Positions 33,021-45,576 of a stretch of 64,000 bases of DNA are shown here, piece by piece. The position numbers were made by a program, and so were the translations under genes. The stretch is from Pulicaria dysenterica (Eukaryota; Streptophyta; Magnoliopsida; Asterales; Asteraceae). The stretch covers positions 44,953,083 to 45,017,082 of the forward strand of contig OX359295.1 of NCBI GenBank assembly GCA_947179395.2. Reading direction: 5' to 3'. Positions within the stretch are counted from its first letter, which is position 1; each line of letters opens with the position of its first letter. The notes beneath the pieces were generated by a model. That model saw only the letters and a program-made list of their open reading frames with translations. It did no database searches and was not told the DNA's origin.

Positions 33021-34423
33021 ACGGTTTTATTTGATTTAATTATATTAATTTTAGTATTAAACGATCCTTCCCGCGAGTTTCGGCTCAAAGGAAGTTATTT
33101 TAGTTTTTTTTTTTAGTTGTTTCCCTTTCCGTTTCAACTTTGTGGGTGTGTTGTCTAAAAACCCTCACGAGACTACAACTCGTCCACTCGGGCAACCGAG
33201 GGGTTTAAAGGCTTGTTGCATACGCTAAATGCAACCGTGATTCCTACGAAAGTGAGTTAGGTTTGTTTGTTTTCTTTTTGTTTGGTTAGTTGTTAGCTGT
33301 TTTGGTTCTTAGACTTGATCTATTTTAACCTTTGCTCCGAGTTTTTTTCTTGCAGGTGGTTATGGAGTGCGTGCTTATGCTGGCTTTTTGCTCAGCCTTA
33401 ACTCTTATTGTTCCATGTGAATACCCGAAGAGAGTTTTCTCTAACCTTTTTCTACCCTTGTTTTGATTTTGTCATTATGTACAATGGAGACATTGTACGA
33501 TTTAAGTGTGGGGTAGGGGGTTAGAAAAAGATTCCTAGCTTGAACTTAATTTGTCCTTGATTAAATCATGATGGTATTTGGGCTATAATTTTTAAATTTT
33601 TAATGTCATTCAAGTAAGTGTTAAATATTGGTTGAAGGTGCCAAATGTTTGATTTGTGAACAAGTTCAGAGGTTATACTTGGTATTTATGCATAGTATTT
33701 AGTGGCTTTTCACCGTCCCAGAGAAAGTTCCATTTATGGTAACCAACTTTTAATTTTTGAATTTAAATAAATGGTTAAGCCCTTTCTGAATCTAAGCTCG
33801 ACAAAAATAGGCTGAGTTTGAATTTCCTCTTTTATTAATCATATGCTTCTATATTGAAAGATAATAAATTGAGAAAATCAGAAAAAATCAAAAAAAATAG
33901 AATAAAGCCAAAAGGCTAATCTATAAGTCAAACAAGTGGCCTTTGGAACTCGAACAAGTAAACTCTGAGGGGTGTTTTACACCTAATCACCTAAAGCCAA
34001 CTGGTTTGGGATCGGTTGGGTTGAAAGTTCGCTACATGGGTTCCATCGAAAGTCATAGACTTATATGGAATAATAAGAGCTCAAAAAGATCAAAAGCATA
34101 TGTTAAATAAAATTGAGAAATATGCGATAAGTCTTGAGGTTGGGGGGTTCTTAAGGGGTAAATTATCCATAAAAGATTCATTAATTAAGTGTTGGTTATT
34201 GATAAAAAGAGAATGCATTTGGAATGGTGAGAAGTTAGAGAGGACCACAACACGGGTATATGCATAAATCTGGGGGTAATTGATGAGTTGTTTCTAATCA
34301 AACATTTGACATTTTTCAGTGATATTTGATGTTTATGAGAATTATATTATTTATTTGAATGCCTTAGCCTGGATAAAGTTGTGATTTGCTTGAGGACAAG
34401 CAAAGTTCAAGTGTGGGGTATTT

Positions 34424-35832
34424 TGATATCGCGGTTTTTATATATAAATTATATGCGATATTTAATTGTTTTTGAATAAAAATCATTAATTTATGTTTTA
34501 TATATGTTTAATATCTTTACATATTCTTTTTCAGGATAAAAATCGGATATATGGTGATAAGGATGAAGAAAAATGGTTCAAAATCGAGATAAACATCAAA
34601 AGATGAAAAAAAGTCAAATTTCTGCCGAATCTGACGCTAGCGCCGCTAAACTCGACGCGGTCGCGGCGTGAAACCCCCAGGGCAGCATCTATAAATTTCG
34701 TTTTTGTTTCATTCGGGATCTAGGCTTTCATTCCGACTTTTCACCATCTTCAACCTCTGGAAACTCCATAAAAACACCATGTAGCATATGGGAGCATAGC
34801 TCGGAGCATTGGGGCTTGGATTGAAGATATAATTGAAGATCAAATCCCGGAACATTCGGCTTTTACGGTTTTATTCATTCTAGTTCATCTTGTTTCTTTG
34901 TTTGAATAATTTCCAGAGCTTTGGCATGTTTGTTCTAGACTAGACTTCTGATTTTCCATCCTATAGGAGATGAACTTTAATTATGGTTGATTTAATTCAT
35001 GGTTTTGATGCTTAATTCATGTTTGTTCTTAGTTTAGTCTAATCTATGTTTATCCATGCTTATGAATTTGTTTTGATTGCTTAGAATCTGATTTTTATGT
35101 TTTGAGAGGCCACTTGAATCATAAAGTTTGAATCTTGATTGTCTAGGACCAATAGATTATTAAGGAATAGTGATTGACCAAATCCTATGTTTTGAGCAAT
35201 TAAAGTTAGAGTCTTTTGCATGTGATGTCCATATAATGACCATTTATATGTTAGTTTGATGTTTTGTTGATCATACAAGCATTAAGATTAGGGTTGAACT
35301 TGTTAAATCGAATTAATTGGCTAATTATATTTCTTAATCGCGCTTTTGACCATAAAGGTTATTAAGTAGTATAATTAGACGGTTATAACCGGACCAAGGT
35401 TTTAACTATTATAGAAATCGATGCATGAATGTTTAAATATCTTTAGTTCTTTTTACCATGAATCTAATTGTCATGAGAAAAGTGTAATCGAATCTAGAGA
35501 GGGAAAACTAGCTTTATATTATCTGATTTCCATGTTCCTTGCTCATTCGCTCTCTGTGTTTCTTTGGTTGTTTTAGGTGTTTTCCAGGGGTGTTGGTAGT
35601 GTTAGATTGGTTGATTGCTCATTTATCCAAAATTCCCCCCTTTATTTTATCGTTAGTTTAATATTTAAATTAATATAATTTTATCAAATCATACCCGTCC
35701 CCCTTGAGTTCGACACCCGTACTTATTTTCTATACTACTATACGATTAGGTCCTCTTGCCTATTTGTGTTGTAGTCGTACTAAATAATCACGGTTTTTAT
35801 AAATAAAAAACTGGTACGCTTTACGCACATCA
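34424..35832 (+). repeat. 3' LTR of Athila-like element
   Basis: It is the full-length partner of the left LTR (1409 versus 1381 bp). A TATA-like CTATAAATTT lies at about 34689. The extra 27 bp, A-rich then CTGCCGAAT, is present only here. Confidence 0.93.
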
Positions 35833-35837
35833 TATAT

Positions 35838-36660
35838 ATACGCACTCACTAGCTTAAAGCCCGCGTAAACATATGTATTAAGAGATGAATGATGTAACTA
35901 GAATATGAAGGTTGTGAGAATTTCGGCTAATATTTTTTTGTGTGCACGTAAATTAGAAAAGCCTTTTTGATTGATGAATCTAGTGGCTAGCACGCAAAAT
36001 AAACATAACTAACAATTAGAGAACACTAGATTTCATTTCCTTTTCTTTCATGGGTTTAAGTCTTTAAGATTCTAATAACATGATGTGCAATGTGTGAAAA
36101 GCACGATCCATGTGGTACAAGGTTCTTTAAAGCATAATTTACACTGAGAAAAAACTGTTTATACGGGATTTGTTCGGCTCTTATATGTACATGTTAGAAT
36201 TTGAAATCCTTATATAAGTATACAAACGCATTGTGTTTAAATCATATGTTTTTAACCCGTTGATCCAAACACACGCAATGATTGTCAGCCCTACTAGATC
36301 CCTACTAAATCTAGTGGTCCTAATCAATCTTTTTTTGTCGTATTATTAAATAGTTCAAACTAATTTCAATTAATCATATTCATGAATGACAATTTTGTCA
36401 CATGACACATTAATCTATAAAGTATAGACCATTTATATTGCGATATTCGGTTGCTAGTTAAAATGATAACATGTATTTGAAATTTGATACTTGAAAATCA
36501 AATAACTTGTATAATTATACTATATGCATCTTATCTTTAGTACTGATACATATACTTATTCAACGTGCGGACATCCTAGTTGGTCATGTTTCATCGTATG
36601 TCATTTTTTCCATGATAAACTGGAAATCATGGGTATTCATTACAACATAACCTCATCGAT
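35838..36660. other. Intergenic downstream of the P450 gene
   Basis: AT-rich with no reading frame of note. The P450 3' untranslated region should lie at its right end (minus strand, below 36661), but no convincing poly(A) signal was fixed. Confidence 0.5.
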
Positions 36661-39600
36661 TCATGAAAATTGATGAGGATGGAGACGAATCGGAAGCCCT
36701 TTTGCAGGGGTAGCCATGGGATCGTACTCGATTTTCTCATCGGGTATCAACAATTCCCATTTGAAATTGATGACAATGTTGTGAAGAAATGCAAGTACTT
36801 CCAATCGGGAAAATTCTTTCCCTAAACACATCCTTGGACCCCCTCCAAATGGAACAAACGTGTATGGAGTGGGTCCTGCATTTTCAAACCTCGATGGATC
36901 AAATCGTGTTACGTCTTCAAAGTTAGCCTCATCCCTATGTGTATATGCAACATGCCAGTATAGCTAAAGATGCAACATGAAAACAACAAGAGGTGAGAAA
37001 GTTAATTCAACTCAGATCATTTCGCAATTGGTTTAATGACTTAACTTTCAAACTCGATAAATAAACTGAAAAATTCGCTACCTTCCATCCTTTGGGGATG
37101 GTATAACCAGCGTACTCGAAATCCACCAGCGCCTCTCTAAAGGCTCCAACGACGGGTGGATTTAGCCTAAGGACTTCTGATACGACATTCCAAGAGTATC
37201 TCATCTTCCGTATGTCGTCCCATTTAAGCAATTCCCCTGCTTCTTTACCCTTACAAATCTCCAATTGCTCTAGAAATAATGTCACATTCGTCATTAATAT
37301 TTGATCAACAACATATAAAAAACAACGATTAATCAAGATTCTTTAAAGTTAATGTCAAACATTACTAATCATGTTACCCACATGGAGACTCAAGTTTGAT
37401 TTAAAGTAGTGGCACCACTCATGCTTTTTTTAACATGAGTGAGTATATTTGACCATTACATTAAAGGTTTCTAAATCCTAATCTTACCAATCTTCTAATA
37501 TATATAAAAGATTAATTAGAAAAAAATTATTAGATGATCGTGACCATTCATTTAATAAAATATTTTATCTTAACCGTTCATTCTTATAATCTGAAATTTT
37601 TGATTTTGACTTTTTAGAGTCAAACTATTGTGACTAATCAATGTGAATTTAAGATAACTATAACATTTAAATTATATTTAAGATTTAAATTATAATTAGA
37701 AATTAAGATACGAAAGTGGCATGAATCCTATGGGATATCTAATACCTATAGTTTTCGATGTAAATCTTTTAACAATAATTTAGGAATTTAATATAAATAG
37801 TTTAATGTGTTTTAAAGTTATATATTTAATTTAAATTTTGTATCCACTATAATGATTTAGAAATTTTAAGATTAAACACCATCTATCTATATTATCTATA
37901 TATAAAAGACATACACATTTTTCAAAAATAATCATTATATCAATCTTAATTAACCAATAGGAACCCTCAATTGCAAAATTAATCCATTATCAAAAACAAT
38001 TTTGGCAAGATTTGGAATTTTAAATCAATTGTAAAATTGATCGATTCAATTTTAAAACAATTGGAGGGAGTTTGATGAAAATTGTGAGGGGGAATTTATA
38101 AAACATGTGAGGGACTTTTAAGAAAATATGAGAGTGTTATATAAAAACTGTAAATTAATGTAATTAATTATGGGCTGTTTATAAATTATGTTTAATAGCT
38201 TGTGATGTAATTTGTTTAGATAAAAAATAATTATATATTTACGACCGTCTCATTTTTATCTACGTTTTGGTGTAAATTTTATTGTAAAATGACACTTTTT
38301 TAAAATTAGTATATTCTTAATTTTTTGTTATCCATTAATAGTAGTGAGTATTCCTAAATGAAAATGATTTCATCATATACAAAACTTTCGGTTAAGTTTC
38401 AAAGAAGAAAATTTCCTCTAATGTTGTGTTTTGCTATGATGATTAACAAAAGTCAAGTACAGTCACTTTCAGAAGTCGGTTTATTCCTCAGGAAACCTGT
38501 GGTCAATTATATATTGCCGTTGCACGTGTTAGAAGTAAAAAAATATTAAAAATTTTCGGTGATTTTTCATTTATTGCATTATTTTTATTTAAAAAATTTT
38601 AATATCTCAAATTTTAATATCTCAATAAAGATAATATATGACTCACCTTTCAAAACCTTGTCATAAACATCAGGGTGCTCGCCGAGACTCTTCATGAGCA
38701 ATGTGATCGTAACAGCGGAGGTGTCATGACCAGCAAACAGTAGTAACAAGATGTTGTTTGAAATCTCCTTTTCAGTTAAATAAGTACCATTTTCATCTGA
38801 AGATGTAAGCAAATGTGATAAAAGGTCTTGTGAAGAGGATGCCTTTCCTTCCTCTAGTTCCACTCTTCTTTCTTTAATAAGTGCCATAATTTCGATCCGA
38901 ATGGCATCTGCTGCTTTTTTTGACTTATAAAACCGCGTGCCTGGGATGTCGATTGGAAGCTCGATGATACCTTTTAAGAAAACGTTGAACAGGGAACTGA
39001 GTTTGGCAATGCGACCAGGTTCCTCAAGGCTCATAAATAAACGACATGCAAGCTCAAAGGCGTATAGTTTAACGGTTTGGTATACATTCAGCTCTTCCTT
39101 GCCTTCATACAAGCATGAACAAAAGATTAATTTTATAAAATATTTGCAGGAATTCAGTGTGGAAATTCAAAATGAAGCAAACTGCAGATAATCCAGATAT
39201 CAAACTTCAAATCATATATTCATATTCAAGTAATCTGTATAAATTTCCATATTCATGAGAACGAAGAAGTGGATCTAGGTGTGGATATCGATGAATCCAA
39301 AACAAATTCTATCAACATGTAAAATCACATCTGATTTGTGATTGTTTGTGGTGCGTATGCATCGTTTAGTTCACTTAGTAATTCGATTTGAGCCCCATTT
39401 CCTGTTATTTTGGGCAAATTAAGGGCACAATTAAAACAGAAGCTAGTCAGATTCACAGATCGAATCATGCATTTAGTTTCATCGAACAACATACACAACA
39501 GCTAAATCACTGAGATATGTAATTACCTCTCCAGTGAACTTGGATATGGCGACGGGTAACTGAATCCATGGTGACAGCATAGTGAGTGGCGAAAGCATCA

Positions 39601-40016
39601 GGGCCTAGATACGATAACAGCATCTTCCTCATCCATTTAGCTTCGTCACCACGAATCGTAATCAAACACCTCCCGAAAAGCTTCCTCACCGGCAAGGGCC
39701 ACCACGCCGCAACCAGCTTGTTCTCGTTCCCAAACAGAAATTTGTTACCGGCAGGACCACAGAGCACCGCCATACGGTCGCCGAGCAACGACGTCTTAAA
39801 CACTAGAGGATTGCCGTGTTTCTCGATCCGTTCACGAACAAATCTCTCCGGAACTCCTTCCCAACCTGCACGAAGCAGCGAGAGAGATTCTCCAAGAAAC
39901 GGCCATCCAAAGCTTCCCGGCGGAAGATTGATTTTGCTTCTTCGTGAGCTGTAAACAGTCCAGAAAATGTATGAACCGATAAGGAGGAGAAGAATCGACG
40001 CGAGAATTTGAATCAT
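36661..40016 (-). CDS. CYP716: CYP716-family cytochrome P450, 4 exons, 478 aa, intact
   Basis: Exons on the minus strand are 39527-40016, 38647-39102, 37082-37269 and 36661-36963. All introns are GT-AG, phases agree, and the total is 1437 nt ending in TGA at 36661-36663. The start ATG (40014-40016) is chosen because it opens directly into an ER membrane anchor (IQILASILLLLIGSYIFW), followed by the Pro hinge INLPPGSFGWPFLGES. Signature sites are the I-helix AGHDTS (287-292), ExxR as EVLR (347-350), FDPSRF (399-404) and heme loop PFGGGPRMCLG with Cys424. Length, intron positions and the GLPIRLHPH end fit CYP716A/CYP716 enzymes, which oxidise pentacyclic triterpenes such as beta-amyrin, often at C-28. 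Exact substrate cannot be read from sequence. No redox partner or oxidosqualene cyclase gene is in the window. Intron 2 (1377 bp) is filled with Helitron-derived DNA. Confidence 0.93.
37491..37881 (+). mobile_element. Helitron fragment in P450 intron 2 (family 1)
   Basis: It begins A|TCTTCTAATATATATAAAAG, matching in inverted orientation the 5' end of the complete element at 57962-58431, and shares AACCGTTCATT and the CTTTTTAGAGTCAAACTA stretch. No 3' hairpin plus CTAG end is found, so it is 3'-truncated, apparently where the next fragment starts. Confidence 0.65.
37882..38640 (+). mobile_element. Helitron fragment in P450 intron 2 (family 2)
   Basis: It begins TCTATCTATATTATCTATAT in a run ending ATAAAAGACATAC and follows the element at 47078-47600 through AATTAACCAAT, TATTTACGACCGTCTCATTT and a late TTTATTTAAAAAATTTTAAT segment. 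About 230 bp at 38310-38550 is absent from the 47-kb copy. The hairpin and CTAG 3' end are missing, and the fragment stops just before the exon 2 splice donor (38641-38646). Confidence 0.6.
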
Positions 40017-40544
40017 GATTATGATTATGATTTGGTTGTGCGACTGAATTGTAGAGTTAGAAGATTTAAATGCCCAAACCGACATACATTTCATCACCAT
40101 ACGTTATATTTCACCACTGTATTGGATATAAATAATTATTATAAATCAACTTGTGTATAGTATCGACTTTGGACTTCTATAGCAACTGAACTAATCAATA
40201 TCCTCTTTAAAATAAGATCTATTAAAAGAAGTAATTATATATACGAATTTTTTTCTTTTTTTTTTCCGGTTTTGTCTTTTTCCTGCTAAAAATTTATTCT
40301 CTTTATATATAAGAAAACATATTTTAAATAACAAATATGAGCGGGCAGAGTTGATAAGAGAATTCCATGCTGGGAGAAGTAACCGTTGCCCAAATATTTT
40401 TGTAACTATTATTTTTTTTTTTGCGCTCTTAAGATCGTGTTTAAGAATATAAATGGTAAATTATATATATATATCACAATTTTCTTTTTGTCCTTTTCTG
40501 CTTATATCAATATATATATTTGCCAATCTAGATAAAAACCATAA

Positions 40545-40638
40545 GTGGTTGTTGGCAAAGTGGTAAAATACTGTGTTATGGAGTGGAGGGAACTAGGAAG
40601 TGGTCATGGGTTCGACCCTTACAGCATGCAAATTGTAG
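40545..40638 (+). mobile_element. SINE-like tRNA-derived segment, unit 1
   Basis: A Pol III box A-like TGGCAAAGTGG (40553) is followed about 46 bases later by a box B-like GGTTCGACCC (40609-40618), then a T-rich tail. This spacing and layout fit a tRNA-derived plant SINE head. It does not fold as a complete tRNA by eye, and target duplications were not found. Confidence 0.5.
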
Positions 40639-41799
40639 TTTTTTTTACTTATTTTGCATTTTATCATGGTTGTGAATTTTCATTTTCTTTATTTTTTTTA
40701 AAGATTTTGAGATTTTTTTTTAATTAGTAATTTCATCCTCTACAAATTTTTTTTGCTTTTCCAACCTTTTAGAGTTATTTATATATGTTTTTAAAAGTTA
40801 ATTTATTATATAGCTTTTTTCTATTATTTAGTATTTTTACTTGATTTTAGATTTTATTGTTGTGTTCAATTTATATTGTAAAATTTAATTTAAAACCGCT
40901 CTATAAGTTTAATAGAAACCCGCCGCAACGCGCGGGTTAAGGACAAACTCGTTTACTTTTAAAAATGAAGATTAAATATCATGTCTTCATAATTAACTTT
41001 TCATACATTTCATAATTACATTTTAATTAGTTTCAACTTTTCATACACGAAATAAGATTACCATTTTTAAAAATTAAAAATTAATTTATTTTATTCTTAT
41101 CCAGGACTGTGGTTATCAAAATCTTTTTTTTATAAGAATTTTTAATTCCTATTAGTTTTCTAATGGACCTTAGACGTAGCATTTTATAAATTAAATTTAA
41201 TGCTTTTAATTCTTATTATTGTATAACTAATTTTTTTTTGCTATCTCTTTTTTGATGTATTTTTATTCTTTTGGGGTTTTAACAGTTTTACTGTTCTACT
41301 TTAAAGTTATAATATTTATATTATTTGAGAGATTAATGTTAAAGTTTTAATTTTTTTATTATTTTATGAATTAAATTTCTTGTACAATATTTTTAAACAA
41401 TGTTAGTTTTTATATATAAAAATTTGGACTTCTATAGCAACTGAACTAATCAATATCCTCTTTAAAATAAGATCTATTAAAAGAAGTAATTATATATACG
41501 AATTTTTTTCTTTTTTTTTTCCGGTTTTGTCTTTTTCCTGCTAAAAATTTATTCTCTTTATATATAAGAAAACATATTTTAAATAACAAATATGAGCGGG
41601 CAGAGTTGATAAGAGAATTCCATGCTGGGAGAAGTAACCGTTGCCCAAATATTTTTGTAACTATTATTTTTTTTTTTGCGCTCTTAAGATCGTGTTTAAG
41701 AATATAAATGGTAAATTATATATATATATCACAATTTTCTTTTTGTCCTTTTCTGCTTATATCAATATATATATTTGCCAATCTAGATAAAAACCATAA

Positions 41800-41893
41800 G
41801 TGGTTGTTGGCAAAGTGGTAAAATACTGTGTTATGGAGTGGAGGGAACTAGGAAGTGGTCATGGGTTCGACCCTTACAGCATGCAAATTGTAG
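41800..41893 (+). mobile_element. SINE-like tRNA-derived segment, unit 2
   Basis: Identical copy, carried here by the tandem duplication rather than by a separate insertion. Confidence 0.5.
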
Positions 41894-43054
41894 TTTTTTT
41901 TACTTATTTTGCATTTTATCATGGTTGTGAATTTTCATTTTCTTTATTTTTTTTAAAGATTTTGAGATTTTTTTTTAATTAGTAATTTCATCCTCTACAA
42001 ATTTTTTTTGCTTTTCCAACCTTTTAGAGTTATTTATATATGTTTTTAAAAGTTAATTTATTATATAGCTTTTTTCTATTATTTAGTATTTTTACTTGAT
42101 TTTAGATTTTATTGTTGTGTTCAATTTATATTGTAAAATTTAATTTAAAACCGCTCTATAAGTTTAATAGAAACCCGCCGCAACGCGCGGGTTAAGGACA
42201 AACTCGTTTACTTTTAAAAATGAAGATTAAATATCATGTCTTCATAATTAACTTTTCATACATTTCATAATTACATTTTAATTAGTTTCAACTTTTCATA
42301 CACGAAATAAGATTACCATTTTTAAAAATTAAAAATTAATTTATTTTATTCTTATCCAGGACTGTGGTTATCAAAATCTTTTTTTTATAAGAATTTTTAA
42401 TTCCTATTAGTTTTCTAATGGACCTTAGACGTAGCATTTTATAAATTAAATTTAATGCTTTTAATTCTTATTATTGTATAACTAATTTTTTTTTGCTATC
42501 TCTTTTTTGATGTATTTTTATTCTTTTGGGGTTTTAACAGTTTTACTGTTCTACTTTAAAGTTATAATATTTATATTATTTGAGAGATTAATGTTAAAGT
42601 TTTAATTTTTTTATTATTTTATGAATTAAATTTCTTGTACAATATTTTTAAACAATGTTAGTTTTTATATATAAAAATTTGGACTTCTATAGCAACTGAA
42701 CTAATCAATATCCTCTTTAAAATAAGATCTATTAAAAGAAGTAATTATATATACGAATTTTTTTCTTTTTTTTTTCCGGTTTTGTCTTTTTCCTGCTAAA
42801 AATTTATTCTCTTTATATATAAGAAAACATATTTTAAATAACAAATATGAGCGGGCAGAGTTGATAAGAGAATTCCATGCTGGGAGAAGTAACCGTTGCC
42901 CAAATATTTTTGTAACTATTATTTTTTTTTTTGCGCTCTTAAGATCGTGTTTAAGAATATAAATGGTAAATTATATATATATATCACAATTTTCTTTTTG
43001 TCCTTTTCTGCTTATATCAATATATATATTTGCCAATCTAGATAAAAACCATAA

Positions 43055-43148
43055 GTGGTTGTTGGCAAAGTGGTAAAATACTGTGTTATGGAGTGGAGGG
43101 AACTAGGAAGTGGTCATGGGTTCGACCCTTACAGCATGCAAATTGTAG
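43055..43148 (+). mobile_element. SINE-like tRNA-derived segment, unit 3
   Basis: Identical copy carried by the third tandem unit, at exactly 1255-bp spacing from the second. Confidence 0.5.
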
Positions 43149-43936
43149 TTTTTTTTACTTATTTTGCATTTTATCATGGTTGTGAATTTTCATTTTCTTT
43201 ATTTTTTTTAAAGATTTTGAGATTTTTTTTTAATTAGTAATTTCATCCTCTACAAATTTTTTTTGCTTTTCCAACCTTTTAGAGTTATTTATATATGTTT
43301 TTAAAAGTTAATTTATTATATAGCTTTTTTCTATTATTTAGTATTTTTACTTGATTTTAGATTTTATTGTTGTGTTCAATTTATATTGTAAAATTTAATT
43401 TAAAACCGCTCTATAAGTTTAATAGAAACCCGCCGCAACGCGCGGGTTAAGGACAAACTCGTTTACTTTTAAAAATGAAGATTAAATATCATGTCTTCAT
43501 AATTAACTTTTCATACATTTCATAATTACATTTTAATTAGTTTCAACTTTTCATACACGAAATAAGATTACCATTTTTAAAAATTAAAAATTAATTTATT
43601 TTATTCTTATCCAGGACTGTGGTTATCAAAATCTTTTTTTTATAAGAATTTTTAATTCCTATTAGTTTTCTAATGGACCTTAGACGTAGCATTTTATAAA
43701 TTAAATTTAATGCTTTTAATTCTTATTATTGTATAACTAATTTTTTTTTGCTATCTCTTTTTTGATGTATTTTTATTCTTTTGGGGTTTTAACAGTTTTA
43801 CTGTTCTACTTTAAAGTTATAATATTTATATTATTTGAGAGATTAATGTTAAAGTTTTAATTTTTTTATTATTTTATGAATTAAATTTCTTGTACAATAT
43901 TTTTAAACAATGTTAGTTTTTATATATAAAAATTTA

Positions 43937-45576
43937 GAGTTAGTTACACTATTCGTCCTTTTAGATTAGGGCCTTTTGCACTATTGGTCCTTTAGCCAAA
44001 ATTCTTGCAATTTTAGTCCTTTAGTTGAGAATTTGTTACACTATTGGTCCTTTAGGCTAACAACGTTAGTTTTGACCGTTAGTCCAGGGGTAATTTGGTC
44101 TTTTTTCCGGTAAAGAACCAATTTTGTAATTAAATCTTGACTTTATAATTTTTTTTACCATTTTTAATTTATAATTGATTGTTTAATAATTGTTAATGTG
44201 CATTAATTACAAATTAATGTTTTTTTAATTACAAACAAAACACACGCATTCTCTCTCTCTCATCTTTCTCTCTACCACCTCCACAGCCACCTCTGCCATC
44301 GCACCTCCTAGGTTTTCCCTAGCCACCACCACCACATACTTTCAGATCTAAAGAACAAGAAGAAGAATTAAGTGGGTGTTTGATTTTCTGATTCAAAACC
44401 AAGAGGCACCTCCACCACAACACACACACACACACACACACTCCATCTCTCACTCTCCCTCTCCATCTCCCTCTCCTAACAGGGACCTCCACAACAATCC
44501 GCCGCCGCCGCCATCCACCGTCACGACCACCACCACCACCACATCCTTTTCATGAACCACCACTGTCTTTTCATTCCACCACCTACCTCGCCGCCACCTC
44601 TCTGTTCTTCACCGTCAATAACAACCCTGTTCCATATTTGCAGATCTGAGCCTATCGACCAAAACCAACGCTATGTTCTCGAGTATTTTTATTGTTCTTG
44701 GTTGTGATGGTAGATGTTGATGGTGGTCGTAGTCACCCGAAGAAAACCCTAACAAAACCCTTCCTTCTCGGGTATTTTTATTGTTCTCGTTGCTAGTGGT
44801 GATGGAAGATGTTGATGTTGGTAATGGCAGACCTGAGCCTATCGACCACAAGAAAACCCTAAGAAAACCCTGCCTTTTCATCAACCACGCCTCCGCCGCC
44901 ACCTCCTCCTCCTTCGTCTTCAAGAACGACCATCGCCACGTCGATCTTTGGGTTTTAGATTTAGGGTTTTAAAACCTAGAAGGAGGAAAACCCTAGATTG
45001 TTGTTTCTATTTCTGATTCCCTTCATAGGAGTCGAAAAACCTTAATTTGGGAATTCCGGCGAGATCTCTGGTGAGGCAGCCGGCGGCAAGGGTGGTGATC
45101 ATGATGGGCGGTGGCAGTGGTGGTGTTATTGGGCGGTGTTATTGGTGGCTGTGATGATTTGAAAGACTTGGAGAGAGAGATTGAGAAATGGGTGGTGGTT
45201 GAGTGACCGAGAAAAAGGGAAAGATGGAGAGAGTGTGTGTATGTGTGTGTTGTGTTTGTAGTGTGAGAGAGAGATACATTAATTATGTAATTAACTCTAA
45301 AACTAATTAATAATGATAAAAGCAATAAATTAATAATTAAAAAATGGTAAAAATGGTAAAAATATTACTTTAACTATTTGAATTACAAAATTGGTCCTTT
45401 ACCCTCAAAAAGACCATATTACCCCTCAAACTAACGGTAGAAACCAACGGCGTAAGGGAAAAGGACCAATAGTGTAACAAATTCTCAAATAAAGGACTAA
45501 AATTGCAAGAATTTTGGCTAAAGGACCAATAGTGCAAAAGACCCTAATCTAAAAGGACGAACAGTGTAATTAACTC
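43937..45576. mobile_element. Mutator-like element with ~200-bp TIRs, possible Pack-MULE
   Basis: The left end from 43937 (GAGTTAGTTACACTATTCGT) is repeated inverted at the right end to 45576 (GAGTTAATTACACTGTTCGT in complement), with strong similarity for about 200 bp. Flanking 9-mers are AAAAATTTA (43928-43936) and AAAATTTTA (45577-45585), 8 of 9 matching, the duplication size of Mutator elements. No transposase is present. The interior (44240-45280) is C/T-rich and GC-richer than its surroundings, like a plant gene 5' region, and contains a diverged internal duplication (GTATTTTTATTGTTCT at 44681 and 44771). It could be a captured gene fragment; no protein is recognised. Confidence 0.8.

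Larger units (their letters stand above)
31616..35832 (+). mobile_element. Athila-like LTR element without coding capacity (LARD/TRIM-like)
   Basis: Long direct repeats at 31616-32996 and 34424-35832 flank a 1.4-kb interior. A perfect 5-bp duplication TATAT lies on both sides (31611-31615, 35833-35837). The interior begins with TGGCGCCGTTGCCGGGGA (33003-33020), complementary to the 3' end of plant tRNA-Asp, the primer used by Athila-type Ty3 elements. It ends with AAGTGTGGGGTATTT next to the right LTR, a typical polypurine tract for that group. The interior has no gag or pol frame, so the element is non-autonomous. Confidence 0.92.
40171..43935 (+). repeat. 1255-bp tandem repeat, three units
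   Basis: Units are 40171-41425, 41426-42680 and 42681-43935, each starting GGACTTCTATAGCAACTGAA and ending TATATATAAAAATTT. No difference between units was seen by eye. Each holds a SINE-like segment and a GC-rich hairpin resembling a Helitron 3' end (CCCGCCGCAACGCGCGGG, first copy about 40920-40937). Each also gives the same meaningless 60-codon open frame. The repeat lies just upstream of the P450 gene (its 5' side), starting about 150 bp beyond the ATG. Confidence 0.95.

Noticed and set aside
40609..40618. Functional tRNA gene at the GGTTCGACCC motif
   Set aside because: Box A and B spacing is too long and no cloverleaf with acceptor stem is visible, so a SINE-like relic fits better.
40545..43237. 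Three identical 60-codon frames
   Set aside because: They arise from the 1255-bp tandem copies through the SINE-like segment, start from GTG, and have no protein-like features.
44615..44972. 63- and 102-codon frames on opposite strands in the Mutator-like element
   Set aside because: They overlap each other, are low in complexity and have no recognised domain. A captured fragment is possible, but not as a coding gene on this evidence.
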